DNA of 64,000 bases from Hippopus hippopus (GCA_946811185.2 OX328106.1:12442777-12506776), one strand, 5' to 3'. Positions 22,773 to 34,199 are shown, counted from the stretch's first letter. Notes: generated by a model from the letters alone, not told the origin. Translations and numbers: made by a program.

Positions 22773-22899
22773 CTGAAATAAAAACAGATATTTCTAATAC
22801 ATGGGCAATATGCAACTTATTTCATTATCTTTGTCCATAACCCTTGCACAAAAATTTAATTAATTGAAACAGTATTGAATACCTGCAGACCTGCAAACT

Positions 22900-23130
22900 T
22901 TATCCCTCTACCTAACAACAGAAATTTAGACTTAACCAAATTGAAAGCATTTGCAGACGACAATTTTAATTTTATTCAAACAATGTGATTTGCCTTTGGA
23001 AGGGAAGAAAACATCGTGGGAAAAGGAGAAAATGCTGGGAACCAGCATTTTCTCCTTTTCCCACAATGTTTTCAAAAGGTTTCTTTCACAGTGTTGTTAA
23101 ATCTCAGGATTGTGTGGTATATGATTAAAA
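22900..23130 (-). mobile_element. MITE-1 copy, reversed
   Basis: Full arms and core palindrome; ends decayed. About 130 nt upstream of the vWA exon. A remnant follows at 23150-23285. Confidence 0.8.
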
Positions 23131-23338
23131 TGAAACAAAGCAAAAGCATTCATAGAAAATAAAGATAAAGTGCTTCAATACCACTGAAACATTGTGTGAA
23201 AAGGAACAATTGCTTGTCGAAAGTAATTGCTCCTTTTACCCGAGTGTTTTCCAACGGATCAAACTTAACTTTTGAGGTAATTAGTTAATATGCGCTGCTG
23301 TTGGTTTAGCTAGAGTTTCAGAATGTACATGTATTATC

Positions 23339-23549
23339 CCTAATCCTGCTAGATAAGAGAAATGAAACTTTTAACCTGATAGTAAACTCCCAAATTTTGC
23401 TATTTCGAATGTAATTTTTGGGGGAAAATATGTTCTGATCGGACAGTGTAGATCAAAGATCAGACTGCATGTTTTGTGCAGTCTGAACTGATCTTGATCT
23501 ACACTGTCTGCAAAAGGTTGGAGATTTGTGCTTAGCAACCTAAGGGTTA
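23339..23549 (+). mobile_element. MITE-2 copy
   Basis: Starts CCTAATCCTGCTAGATAAGA, carries the GTGTAGATCAAAGATCAGAC hairpin at 23447-23508 and ends AGCAACCTAAGGGTTA. Confidence 0.75.
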
Positions 23550-23988
23550 TTATCCAACATCCAAATAGATAGTTCATTTTTTATCATTGTGTACTCATCC
23601 GTCCATTCTTTCCTTCCACTCGTATGAGATTTAAGATACAGAATTATGCTTTCAGTTGCTCACTAAATATTAATTGTGACAAAATTCAAGTCGTCTAGCT
23701 TCCAAATATGCATGGATGTAACCACGTCAAATTTATTAACTCCAATTTTTTTTTTAAACTTGGACACATTTGAGATAAGGATTATATGACATCATAATCA
23801 TGTGATGTCACTTTAAACTATGCTCAGAGGAATGAGTGTTGTTTTACTCATGGAAATTCCTATGTGTGCATTTATGCTTTTAAATATTCTGACCTAAAAT
23901 TACTGAGAACCTGGCATTTGTTGGCTTTTTAGAAAATATTCAATCAAGCTTGTCCACAAAACTTATATCAAGTTCACCAGAGGCTTAC

Positions 23989-24204
23989 TTAACAGTTTAC
24001 CACACAATCCTGTGTTTTAATCACCCTGACGAAAACATTGTGGGAAAAGGAGAAAATGCTGGTAATCAGCATTTTCTCCTTTTCCCACAATGTGTTCTAC
24101 TCTTCCTAAAACAAACTTCAATTTATAAGTCACATTTAATTCATCATCCACAGATCCTTTTAATTTAGACAAGTCTAAAATTTTGTTCTATGGTATAGAG
24201 TTAA
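23989..24204 (+). mobile_element. MITE-1 copy, TTAA ends
   Basis: A 216-bp copy lacking part of the left arm; TTAA at both ends and a strong palindrome. Confidence 0.83.
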
Positions 24205-24328
24205 TAACAATTTTCTAAATTTGTTTCATAGAATTTTATCTCAAATGCTTACATATTCAGATCTTTCATACCTCAAATCTCAAAATATTTCTTATCATAA
24301 TTTGGTAAAAGAAAGCTTTCACATGTAC

Positions 24329-24594
24329 CTTCTTTAACTTCTTCTTCATTGATTGCAGTATTTTCACAAACTTCACTCAGCTCGTCAATGATGCCTTCAA
24401 GATTGGATGATGCATATAAGTCAAGGAGAGGTGGTTTTTCTACTTCAGTAAGGTTGGCCTTTAATTCAGTGATATAATTGCAGACATCTTCGTTAAAGTT
24501 GAGAGACCCTATCAGTGACTGTTGAACCTTCAAGACAAACTCAGAGTAGAAGCTGGTGATACTTGAAAACTCATCAACAAGGAAAATCTCTGCC
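24329..24594 (-). CDS. Exon x26: divergent repeat segment and acidic linker before vWA
   Basis: Phase 2 in, phase 1 out, 88 residues. AEIFLVDEFSSITSFYSEFV begins a helical stretch with few cysteines (EDVC and SEVC), then the linker NEEEVKE. The donor AAGAAG|GTACAT at 24327-24328 is moderate, but it alone joins in frame to the vWA exon. If it is not used, the frame continues to a TGA at 24273-24275, just before another donor-like GGTATG. An alternative short product ending before vWA is therefore possible. Confidence 0.75.
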
Positions 24595-24629
24595 CTGGAA
24601 TGGAAATCCAGAAAGAAAATAAATTTTTT

Positions 24630-24892
24630 GAGCCATGCTCTGTGAAAAGGGGGTTTAATGCATCTCTGTGATGCATGATACCAAGTAGATCATCGCTCTA
24701 AGGGATCCATAAAATCCATTTTGACATACAACTGACTGATTCATGAGGCAAAATGGTCCTTGGACATGCAAAATATTGATCGGTAGCAAAAAGATTTGGC
24801 CCAGGTCAGCCTATGCCAACTGCACAGGCTGACCTGGGTATATAATTTTTGCAGATGCATGAAGCCCCCTTTTCCAGAGCATGACTCATTTA
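24630..24892 (-). mobile_element. MITE-3 copy
   Basis: TGAGCCATGCTCTGTGAAAA and CCAGAGCATGACTCA ends, internal palindrome at about 24798-24840. About 35 bp upstream of the x26 acceptor. Confidence 0.83.
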
Positions 24893-25204
24893 TTCACCCT
24901 GTTACAAACAATTCCATATCTCAAAAACCTTGAGAAAAAAAGCTTTTAAAAACACTGGTGAACAAGGAGACAATACTGGTAAAATAGTCAAAATTGAAAG
25001 CGTTTGTCGACAAGAAATCAAATGTGGCTCACATGTCGGAATCTGATTTTAGAACGGAAAGAAAAAGTCTCATAAAAGAGAAAAAATGGTAGGTAATCTT
25101 GATTTTCTCTAAAAATTTTCAAAAGCTTTCATCTGCAAAAAAATGGAATTGTTTAATCAATACTGGCAAATGTAATGAAATTATACATAGTGTTATAGTC
25201 AACA

Positions 25205-25395
25205 GTGGTGGGACACTGTGGTGTTGGGGTACGGCATCAGTCTTTTGCATCCAACCCCATGATAAGCAGGGGTTAACTTTTGCAAATACTCACATCGTAG
25301 CGTAAGACAGTGCTGCTTAAAGTTTCCAAGAAGCAACAACTGAGAGTGATTAATATAAGTTGTTAGAACTTGTAGCACAATTGATGCATAATAAA
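25205..25395 (+). mobile_element. SINE family C copy
   Basis: tRNA-like head degraded; tail AGAGTGATTAATATAAGTTG shared with copies at 58845, 48805 and (reversed) 35500. Confidence 0.65.
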
Positions 25396-25401
25396 CATGT
25401 T

Positions 25402-25636
25402 TCACACTTCAACACACAATCCAAAGTTTTAACCAACCTTACAGAAACGACTTTTGAAAACATTGTGGGAAGAGGAGAAAATGCTGGTAACCAGCATTTT
25501 CTCCCCTTCCCACAATGTTTTCTACTCTTTCCAAGACAAAACCTTTCATTTGAGCCACATCTTGTTAAATTTTTGTCATCTGCAAATGCTTTCTATTTCG
25601 ACTGATATTAAGTTTTGTCATGTCATGAAGAGTTGA
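25402..25636 (+). mobile_element. MITE-1 copy
   Basis: Complete arms and palindrome, inserted directly after a SINE tail. Ends without TTAA. Confidence 0.8.
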
Positions 25637-25685
25637 ACTAAAGTGATAGTAATGGGTTTTATTACAAAGTCTGACATGTCCTCAC

Positions 25686-25850
25686 CTAAGTTGATCAAAG
25701 TCAGTTGTGATCTCCTGGCCGTCTGGGCAGGCAAGGACAGATAAATCCAAATGCCTTTGCACTTTCAGAAAAATCCCACTTCTCTCTATAGAGTTACATC
25801 CCTTGGTGTAGGAAATACAGCACTGTTTAAAGGCTTCATACATGGCATCA
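25686..25850 (-). CDS. Exon x25: B half of repeat 16
   Basis: Phase 2 in and out, 54 residues: DAMYEAFKQCCISYTKGC, a helix, then SVLAC and a short linker ending FDQLR. B1 is doubled (CC). Together with x24 it gives a clean six-Cys repeat plus one. It ends without an A half, so the intron here is not after a Cys. Confidence 0.88.
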
Positions 25851-25939
25851 CTAAAATCATACAGACACAAGAGTTGGAATAAATTGTGATTCTTTTCATG
25901 AGATATTTTGATGATTAATTCTGTATCACTAATTCCAAT

Positions 25940-27360
25940 GTTAAAGATCTTGAGGAAGAGGCCTTTTGAAAACATTTCTGGAAAAGGGAGAACACGCATG
26001 TAACCAGCATTTTCTCCTTTTCCCACAATGTTTTTTACCCCATAAGAGTACTTAAGCTCATTTGTACCAATTTGGAATTTGTCATCTAATGTCGCAGATG
26101 CTTTGAATTTTAAAGTCTAAAATTTGTTGTTTGGGAAAAAGCTTATTGAAAAAAGTTTCCTTTAACAGAAAACATTGCAGGAGAAGGAGAAAATTAGTGC
26201 TTATCAGCATTTTCTCCTCTTCCCACAATTTTTCCAAAAGCCTTCTCTTAGTATCATGAAAACATGGATTGCTTGGTTAGAGGTTAAAATATTACAACTT
26301 CCAACCCAAAAAGATTAATGTAGATACATAATAACTAAGCAAAGATCATTAAAAATCTCATCACGATAAATAAATCATGAGAAAGAACCCCACTGATATT
26401 ATCTGTACATTCAGAATGAGGAAATATTGTAAGCAAAGCTATGACATGGCCCTTTTGAGCACTTTTTTCCATTCATCACAATATTCTTTACTACTGGGCC
26501 AGAGATACAGGAAAGACTATTGTAAAAAAGCTCAGGCTTAAATTTTATGTGTGTTACAATAGGTTACCAAGAAAGTAAGCTCAGTTGGTAACACAGGTGC
26601 TTGAAAACAGGGGGGGGGGGGGGGGGGGGGGGGGCAATGGTTTGAATCCCAGCTTGGCCAATTTCTTTGTGAGGATTGATGATAGTCCTTGTGACAGGAT
26701 TCATTATTCTCTAATCCCTTGACACTTGGTAATGTTTATGTGGGAAAATAGCCAGTGGTCTGGAAGGAAGGTAGAGTGAAGTAAAAGCAAATCCAGGAAA
26801 GTATTGTCCACTTGCTGTCGTAATATGACTGAGATAATGTTTCATACAGCTTATAGTTACATATTACAAGCACACAGTTTAGATCTGTCAATGTAGTCCC
26901 TTGTAGACCCACTGGTGTTGACTCATTACCACAAAGTCCAGTGTTTTATCAACCCAAAGGAAGACAGCTTTTAAAAACAATGTGGGAAAACGGAAAAAAC
27001 CTTGTGCATTTTCTCCTTTTTCAACATTGTTTTCTACCCTTCCAAAGAGAATTTCAACCATATCAGCCACATTAAATTTGTGGTTTTTTCAAATGCTATG
27101 GATTTTGAAAAGTCCAAAATTTTGTTTTGTATATTACTCTTGAGCAAAAAGATGAAATTCTGGACTTATCTAAATTAAAATAACCCGCAGGCGATAGATT
27201 CAGTGTGCCTCATTAAATGGACATGTCTATGAAAGAGTTAAAAACATTTTGCCAAAAGGAGAAAATGCTGGGAACCAGCATTTTCTCTTTTTTCCAAAAT
27301 GTTTTCCAAACCTATTTTCTTCAGGGTTAGTGAAACACAGAATTGTATGTAAATGGGCAT
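25940..27360. mobile_element. Several degraded MITE-1 copies
   Basis: Recognisable cores at about 25975-26045, 26165-26245, 26965-27030 and 27245-27315, in both orientations. Between them, 26290-26570 shows nothing I can name. Confidence 0.65.
26560..26700 (+). mobile_element. tRNA-like SINE fragment with poly-G expansion
   Basis: AAGTAAGCTCAGTTGGTAAC (A box) and GGTTTGAATCCCAGCTTGG (B box) are separated by a run of about 23 G at 26611-26633, which replaces the normal spacer. Confidence 0.65.
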
Positions 27361-27393
27361 ACAGCAAGAGGTCTAGGGCTGTTTAATTCTTAC

Positions 27394-27621
27394 CTGCATT
27401 CACTGGCATCAGCTGGAACTCTCCATGTTTTAGACTCAATACATTCCGTAATTGCCAAGTCTATCTCGCACACATCATTGCTATCTTCCGGTATTACACA
27501 ATAACCAGTCAACTGATCCGTAGCAAAGTCGAATGAGGCAGAGATCGGCCCCAGGTCCTCTGCAGGGCAAATGTCTTCATCCAAAACAAGATCTATTGCT
27601 GTAGATGTGGCCTCATAATGA
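27394..27621 (-). CDS. Exon x24: degenerate B half of repeat 15, A half of repeat 16
   Basis: Phase 2 in and out, 75 residues. The first part (HYEATSTAIDLVLDEDIC) keeps one Cys and appears to be a shortened B half. A linker (PAEDLGPISASFDFATDQ) with one Cys leads to a complete A half (CEIDLAITEC to DASEC). A MITE-1 copy starts 17 nt upstream of its acceptor. Confidence 0.88.
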
Positions 27622-27640
27622 CTGCAATGAAAAATTCACT

Positions 27641-27856
27641 TTAACTTACCAAAGACAAAAAACTGTACTTAACTACATTAAAAGCATTTACAGATGAAAA
27701 CCTAAGTGTGGCTCATATGATAATTTCTGTCTTTGATAGAGCAGAAAACATTGTGAGAAAAGCAGAAAATGCTGGTTACCAGCATTTCCTCCTTTTCCAA
27801 CAATGTTTTCAAAATCCTACATCAGTAAAATTCAGGATTGTGTGTTAAAGGGTTAA
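27641..27856 (-). mobile_element. MITE-1 copy 17 nt from the x24 acceptor
   Basis: TTAA at both ends (27641-27644 and 27853-27856), core palindrome with mismatches. Its edge is 17 nt upstream of the x24 acceptor. Confidence 0.83.
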
Positions 27857-28024
27857 TTCCTTGCCAGACAGTAAAATAGAGAGAATCATAAATATTGAAT
27901 TGTTGATATGCTGTTTGCCAGAACCTTCTCCCTTATCCACGATGTTTTCAAATGTCCTCAAAACTTCCTCAGGGTTGTAGTATGATCAAAGTTTTGGTGC
28001 TGGATGAAAAAGCAACCAAAAAAC

Positions 28025-28372
28025 TAGAGCTGTCACTAAACGTGATCAATACCCCCCACCAGCTCCTTGTCACAAAACAGGTCTTTGTCAGAGAAAGCAG
28101 AACGGTTTAGTACAAAAGTAAGAGTTGAAAAAAGTTCAAGGGGAGGTAATTCTGCAACAAATCGCACCAGGGTCATGAAAATTGCACATGCACAACTTCA
28201 TATATATAAGAACACTGTGTGCAAATTTGAGTTCAGTACCTGAAAAACTGTCAGAGTATTTCGCCGGACAAATTTGTGTCTATGGACAGACGGATGAACA
28301 GACGGACAGACAGCCATGGCGATTCCCGTATACCCCCCTCCACTTCGTTGTGGGGGGTATAACAACACAACA
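28025..28372 (+). mobile_element. CGGACGG-tailed element
   Basis: AGAGCTGTCACTAAACGTGA start, ATGGACAGACGGATGAACAG run, and ATACCCCCCTCCACTTCG plus GTGGGGGGTATAA hairpin end. Non-autonomous element of a common bivalve type. Confidence 0.75.
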
Positions 28373-28559
28373 CCAAATAAAAAAAGACAAGTTACTGTAT
28401 AAAACAAATAAGAGCATGGCATGTGAGTGCCAACCCTTGACTGCAGTTGCTTGATTTTCAGTGGAAGTCCTAGGTTGAAAAAAAAGTTTTTTGCAAAACA
28501 GTGACCCAGACGACACCTGGGCTACAGCAATACCTCAATGTTTTCTTTGAAAACAGACA

Positions 28560-28980
28560 AGCTCATAATGTAAAGAGATAAATGGTAACAAACTACAATT
28601 TATCTACAATGAGTAAAACAGGATTCATTTCCCTTGATTATTTAAACAAGCTCTAATGAAGTTCGTTATGATCTATAATTTAGCATAGGCACATCAGCAC
28701 TGTTCTTTGCCTGAACAAAACTAAAAATAAGATCTGACAGAGATCAACCCACTAGTCATAGAGTGCCAATCTGTAAAAAATTCTGATTTGCCATTTTGGA
28801 GAAGATTATCAGTATCTTTTAATTTTGTTGCCATTGGGACCTTGGTTTCAAGAGAATTAATTCTTTAAGGAATCCTAAAGTGCACTATAATAGCACAATT
28901 TCTGTGATGTTTGGTCAAAATTAGGTAAGTCATTTCATAAGCATGGGGCAATGACAAAGGCTATGCTGGCAATAAAAAAT
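28560..28980. other. Intron stretch, nothing recognised
   Basis: No exon, tandem repeat or clear mobile element found between the repeat at 28410 and the MITE-1 remnant at 28985-29200. Confidence 0.5.
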
Positions 28981-29238
28981 TGTCTAATTTCAACTCTTTG
29001 GAGACAACAAACTTTTAGATCTTTCCAAACTGAAAGCATCTGCAGACCACACATTAAACATGCCTCAATCGATGATAATTATTTTGCTATGAAAAAGTAG
29101 AAAAACTTGTGGGGAAAGGAGAAAATGTTGGTTACCAGTATTTTCTTCTTTTCACACAGGGATCTTCTTCTTCAGTGTAATATAAACACAGGAATGTTTG
29201 TTGAACAGATAAGACAGTTTAGATAGTATAGTGCTTAC

Positions 29239-29457
29239 CTGCAAACAGACATCTTGTCTGCATATTTATTCCGCATGATGTAAGCCAGAGACAGGATAGA
29301 TGAGGTCCCACACAGAGGGTCCCCAAACTCTGTAACACATTCTCCGACTTGGAAAATCTCAATGATTCCAAGACAAACAGTGTAGAGTTGGTGATAGTTG
29401 TAAGACTTGCAGCCAATCGTGTGCTCCATTACGCAGTCAAGTTTAGCCTGGATTGCT
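29239..29457 (-). CDS. Exon x23: B half of repeat 14, A half of repeat 15
   Basis: Phase 2 in and out, 72 residues. The B half (AIQAKLDCVMEHTIGCKS) has an extra internal Cys (LYTVCLG) and closes at QVGEC. The A half that follows (GDPLCGTSSILSLAYIM to KMSVC) lacks A2. The acceptor has a T-rich tract and the donor is AG|GTAAGC. Confidence 0.88.
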
Positions 29458-29489
29458 CTGAGGAAAAAAAAAAGCATCATTTGTGACCC

Positions 29490-29718
29490 TTAACCCTTTA
29501 CCAGACGACAGAATTTTAATCTTGTCCAAATTGAAAGTATTTGCAGACAACAATATCAATGTGGCTCAAATGGTGCAATAATTTTTTGATCAGGTAGAAA
29601 ACGTTGTGGAAAAAGGAGAAAATGCTGGTTACCAGCATTTTCTCCTTTTCCCACAATGTTTTCAAAAGGCTTCTTTCCCAGGGTTGTTAAAAGTTGGCAT
29701 CGTATGGTAAAGGGTTAA
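29490..29718 (-). mobile_element. MITE-1 copy, full length with TTAA ends
   Basis: A 229-bp reversed copy starting about 30 nt upstream of the x23 acceptor. Clean example with ends TTAACCCTTTACCAGACGAC and ATGGTAAAGGGTTAA. Confidence 0.9.
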
Positions 29719-29859
29719 AACACACAATAAACCCAACAGGAATAAGACGCAAGTAACTGCAGTTTCAAGGTTACTGGTTTCCAAAATGGGTATGCAAAGC
29801 GGAATGTGGAAATCAAATTTGTTTTCTTGTGTGTTTAACGATGTTTTCAAAGTTATTTT

Positions 29860-30180
29860 GGTTATATTGCTGCAGCCAGTGCATCTATCCATTTTTTCCT
29901 GGTGTTTCGTTCACCAGTGCTTGGCACAAACATCTTCCCAAGCCACTGGCTGATTACCCACATAACCATCATCAAAACAATGATCAATGGTGTAAGAAAC
30001 AGAAATTCTATTGCTATGACTATCATCAATCTTCGGAAAGAAATCTACCGAGCTGGGGCTTTGAACCAGCAACCCCCCTGGTTTCAAGTAAATTTTGGAC
30101 AAGCCAGGGAGTCAAACTCACAACCACAACCTTCATACTACTTTCACTTAGTTATCAGGACCTCCCTCTGTTACATATAA
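29860..30180 (-). mobile_element. SINE family B copy
   Basis: Minus strand has a B-box-like GGTTCAAAGCCCCAGCTCG and body segments shared with 45790, 50660 and 52165. Three overlapping frames here are artefacts of the repeat. Confidence 0.68.
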
Positions 30181-30469
30181 AGAGGCCTGAAACATTTAAC
30201 TCTTTACCAAACAACAATAATTTAGACTAGTCCATACTGAAAGAAATATTTGCTGAAGATAAATTATACCATAGATAAATCATAGAAAAAACCTTTTGTG
30301 TGAGCCACACATCTGCAAATACTTTCAATTAGTGTAAGTCAGAAAGTTTGCTATCTGGTAAAGAGCTATCCTTTCACAGCCAAAATAAATGGCTTTTATT
30401 ATATAAACTTGACTTCTTTCAACAACTCGAATACAATCTACTGCATTTAAGAACGATTTTCGTTCTGTA

Positions 30470-30660
30470 GACTCACCTAAACAAGCTGACAGCATAGATC
30501 AAAAATCAGACTACACTTTCTGTGCAGCCTGATCTTGATCTATGTTGTCAACAGAAGCCCAAGTTTTTACCTATGCTGCTGATAGGGTTTAGAAAAAAAG
30601 CCCATATTTTTGCCTATGACCAAATGGGGTCAAGATTACCTTAATGACAGGGTTTCAGTT
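30470..30660 (+). mobile_element. MITE-2 partial copy
   Basis: Hairpin core at about 30490-30545 with GACTGCAC-type loop replaced; ends are unclear and overlap the x22 donor region. Confidence 0.6.
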
Positions 30661-30730
30661 GAGATAGATATAGACACCAGTTCAAATGCACATGTCATCG
30701 CAATGGACACATCACACTTTTCTTCTGGCT
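30640..30730 (-). CDS. Exon x22: A half of repeat 14
   Basis: Phase 1 in, phase 2 out, 29 residues: PEEKCDVSIAMTCAFELVSI, ending TETLSL. A1 and A2 are present but the Cys expected just before the intron is replaced by Leu. Otherwise CDVSIAMTC closely resembles CDVEMASTC in x17. It links LU domain 2 back to the repeats. Confidence 0.85.
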
Positions 30731-30775
30731 CTGAAAATAAAAAAGAATATTACACTAAGATTGTTTGAACAGTGT

Positions 30776-31004
30776 TTAACCCTTTACCACACAATCCCGA
30801 CTTTTAACGACCCTGAGAAAGAAGCCCTTTGAAAACATTGTGGTAAAAGGAGAAAATGCTGGAAACCAGCATTTTCTCCTTTTACCACAATGTTTTCTAC
30901 CCTTTCCAAACCAAATTTTAATTGTTCAGTCACATTTATTTTGTCGTCTGCAAATCCTTTCAATTTGGACTAGCCTATAATTTTGTCGTTTGGTAAAGGG
31001 TTAA
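30776..31004 (+). mobile_element. MITE-1 copy, full length, best match to consensus
   Basis: A 229-bp copy, TTAACCCTTTACCACACAAT to GTTTGGTAAAGGGTTAA, palindrome nearly perfect. A partial copy lies at 30198-30370. Confidence 0.92.
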
Positions 31005-31009
31005 CACCA

Positions 31010-31215
31010 TTTTCAACATTATTTCTGTTACACTATGGCACAGGATTACCTATGCATGTATGTTCTGGGTTTCAATACTACCAGGCAAGGGCTTTTAAAG
31101 TGTCTTGCCAAAGGACATTCATGTGAAGAAAACCAATTTCCTTGAGTGAGAATTGAACATCAGACCTCTAGGTTGTGCCACCTACACCTTCATAACACTG
31201 AGCCAGACCCAAATT
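31010..31215 (-). mobile_element. SINE family B, diverged
   Basis: Body CATTTTCAACATTATTTCTG and a degraded tRNA-like head (GGCTCAGTGTTATGAAGGTG on the minus strand). Confidence 0.55.
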
Positions 31216-31379
31216 ATACAACTAAAGAATAACACATATCAATCTTGATCTACAGTGGCCACAAAGGCAATTGTATTTCGAAATGCATGATTGAAAATTA
31301 ACATGATTATTGATATCACTCAGACCATCTTCAAAGGCATTCTAGGGTTACTATAGCCTCTCAAAATTGAAGATCAACT

Positions 31380-31650
31380 CTTTAACAAACAAGCAATTTT
31401 GTTGAAATGATATCCCCCGCCAAAAAAGAGCTTTTCAAAAATTTATGCAACCGTGTAACTCAAAATCGCTCCCCGTCGGCCATTTTGCATCAGATCAAAA
31501 AAAAAAAAGAAAAGAACGATATTGACAGAATAGGTTACTGTACATACGTATAAAGTTTCACGAAATTCCGTCCAATGATATTGGAGATATTGTCCCGGAC
31601 GGACGGACGGACAACGCTAAAACTATATCGCTCTGCCTTCAGCGGGGGAA
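31380..31650 (+). mobile_element. CGGACGGACGG element, other subfamily
   Basis: CAAAATCGCTCCCCGTCGGC, poly-A interruption at 31498-31511, TAAAGTTTCACGAAATTCCG and CCCGGACGGACGGACGGACA, ending CCTTCAGCGGGGGAAAA. Confidence 0.68.
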
Positions 31651-31840
31651 AACAACAAAATTTTAGACTTGTCCAAGTAGATAGCAGTTGCAGACAATAA
31701 ATTAAAGGTGGCTAAAATGCTGTGGGCTGTCTTTGATAGGGAAGAAAACATTGTGGGAAAAGGAGAAAATGCTGGTTACCATCATTTTCTCCTTTTCTCA
31801 AAATGTTTTCAAAAGCTTTCTTTCTCTTGGTTTAAAAACT
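31651..31840 (-). mobile_element. MITE-1 copy, reversed, truncated
   Basis: Right-type arm and palindrome present; joins the 3' end of the CGGACGGACGG element at 31650. Ends about 37 bp from the donor of x21. Confidence 0.7.
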
Positions 31841-31876
31841 CAGTATAGAGTGGGGCATTAAAAAAGAACAACTCAC

Positions 31877-32006
31877 TTTCATTGAGTCCATCTTCGTTAC
31901 ATTTGTATCCATGACAACAATAGCAGTTGTCTTTCCCCTCACATTCCTCACATTTCTCTGAACATCCCTTTGTGTAGGCACCATCCTCGTATTTACTGTA
32001 ACACAT
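31877..32006 (-). CDS. Exon x21: second half of LU domain 2
   Basis: Phase 0 in, phase 1 out, 43 residues: MCYSKYEDGAYTKGC, then a very Cys-rich loop (SEKCEECEGKDNCYCC) and the closing HGYKCN. The CC pair and terminal Cys-Asn are diagnostic of LU domains. Twelve cysteines in total exceed the usual ten, so an extra disulfide in finger III is likely. The donor is A|GTGAGT. Confidence 0.88.
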
Positions 32007-32711
32007 CTAGTGGGATAAAATAAAGATAGAGAATTACTGAAACTCCTCATCAGGAAATAATGTTCAATGAAAGAATGCATATGAAAAGATCATGGGATAA
32101 AAATAATGTAAAATGAAAGAATGCATATGAAAAGATTGCAGGAAAATAGGACATTTAGAAAAATTGCCGGAGGAAAATTGCCCCAACAACTGCCAAGCCA
32201 AGGATACTTTCATCAAAAAAAAAATATATACTTCAGGGGCAAAAACGAATGCATGTCTATTTTTTTTGTCTTTGTCTAAGATATAAACAAGAAATATAAT
32301 TAAACAGCATGTTTTCAAAGGGGGCAATTTTTCCACAAGGATTTTTTCCCCTGCAGTGAATACAGTAGGAAGAAAAAACTCCAGAGGGTATTTTCGAGAA
32401 AGTGAAAGGCAGTTTTTCTTGCTGCAAATTAGTAATTACAATGTGCATTAATAGAAAACAAAAACTAATTATAGCAAGAGATATTTTCTCTATCTATTCA
32501 AAGTCAAGAATTCAATACATGTTACCGGCATTTTCACCTTTTCAAACAATGTTTTGAAAACAATCTTCTCAGGGATGTAAAAACATGAGATTCTTAGGTG
32601 GAGGGATAACAGATAGTGCAAATATCATGTAGTTTTCAGTCAATATACATGACATGTAACTTAACAATTTCTACCCTCATAAACATAGCATTACAAGCAC
32701 ATGCATTTTAC

Positions 32712-32797
32712 CTGTTGATAAGCTGGGCAGGGGTATGTAACTTGTCTATTGCATTCTTCATTGTCAGACAAACCCATACAGCTGTAGCAATGTTGTG
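32712..32797 (-). CDS. Exon x20: first half of LU domain 2
   Basis: Phase 1 in, phase 0 out, 28 residues: QHCYSCMGLSDNEEC, then TYPCPAYQQ. CYSC plus two spaced cysteines is the canonical Ly-6/uPAR start. The donor is CAG|GTAAAA. The split into two exons by a phase-0 intron matches LU domain 1. Confidence 0.86.
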
Positions 32798-32871
32798 CTG
32801 AAATTTAAACCATTGCAGAAATATAAAAATATCTCTATAAACAATTCTGAACTGAAAACTAGATTTGCATG

Positions 32872-33097
32872 TAACTCATTACAAATGACAAAATTTTAAA
32901 CTGGTCCTGTCCGAAAGCATTTGCAGATGACAAACTAAATATTGCAGAAATTTGGAAATATTTCTGTGAAAGGATATAAAACATTGTGCGAAAAGGATAA
33001 ATTGCTTGTTACCAGCATTTTCTCCTTTTCCAACAATATTTTCCAAAGTCTTTTCTCTTGTTTTCTTGTACACTTTCGATTTTGTGGTACAAGGTTA
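32872..33097 (-). mobile_element. MITE-1 copy, reversed
   Basis: Arms recognisable, palindrome with many mismatches; right TTAA kept. About 75 nt upstream of x20. Confidence 0.72.
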
Positions 33098-33224
33098 ATA
33101 TAAATGTTCAGTTTACCACAGCTTAACTTACGATAATTCATTGCTAAATTTTGTAGACCTGTCTACCTTTTACATGGTGCATATTTCAGAGGTTAATTTT
33201 GTAGGAACTGCAGGAACTCTTTTG

Positions 33225-33350
33225 AAGTAGACAGTTCTATAAAAAAGACAGTTCTATGAAAAAGACAGTCTTATTAACTATAACATTGTGACAGTTCTAT
33301 AAAAAAGACAGTTCTATGAAAAAGACAATCTTATTAACTATAACATTACT
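33225..33350 (+). repeat. Tandem direct repeat of about 60 bp
   Basis: GACAGTTCTATAAAAAAGAC and GACAGTTCTATGAAAAAGAC alternate; the whole unit through AACTATAACATT is present twice. Confidence 0.8.
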
Positions 33351-33547
33351 ATCATACACACAATAGGGAAAACTCTTGTCATTTAAAGGCAGCTCCAGTA
33401 GCAAGCACTTATCTACACTGTAAAGCTACACAAATTTAATATAAATATTCTTTCATATTACATATAAATGACACATTTCACGGCAACTCCAGGGGCGCAT
33501 ATTTTCCTAGACCGTAAAGATTCACAAACATACTATATACAGAATAA

Positions 33548-33712
33548 TTGTCTTTTTCAGTGTAAGATCGAAATTTCTTTCATCGAGTGAATAGCAAAGG
33601 CTATATTTCACGATTGGCAAAGCCGCCAGTGAAAATACGGCCATAGCTTTTCTCCAGATGAAAGAAATTTCGATCATACACCGAAACAAACGATTACCCT
33701 ATTTCTTTTATG
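33548..33712 (+). mobile_element. Inverted-repeat element, short copy
   Basis: Arms GTAAGATCGAAATTTCTTTC and complement flank CACGATTGGCAAAGCCGCCAG; same fold as the copy at 56560 but only the hairpin part is clear. Confidence 0.7.
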
Positions 33713-34199
33713 CTCCTCCATTTAACTTTTCTTTTCACGACTAATTTTTGTTCATCGTGAAAAATATGCGTGTTTTTCGAGCTAAATAGATCTATTCAAT
33801 GTAGTCTGATATGGACTAGCTGTAATGATGATGTCATGAGTGATGTTGACTATACCATAAAACGTGACCTTTTTCCTGCTTAAAATTCATTCATGTTCTA
33901 TAAATATTTGTGGTAATGTCAAAAATAAAAGTTACAATATTCACCGGTGAATTATAGGAATATAATTCACTGTTAGATTTCTATAGACTATTGGAAAACA
34001 TAAAAGAAATAGATTCTATCATGTGCTACACATTAACAATTATGTCAATTCAAGGCAACCCCATAGCAGATACTTTCCTACACTGTAAAGATACACCAAT
34101 GTGCCATAAAGGTACTATAACATACTGAAACAATAACTCATATGTCATTTCAAAGCTACTCCAGTAACATTCAGCTTTTGCAGACAATACTTTCAACAA

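Noticed and set aside
24273..24328. Stop codon at 24273 as the certain end of a first gene
   Set aside because: The in-frame donor at 24328 links the acidic linker smoothly to the vWA exon in matching phase; I kept the stop only as an alternative.
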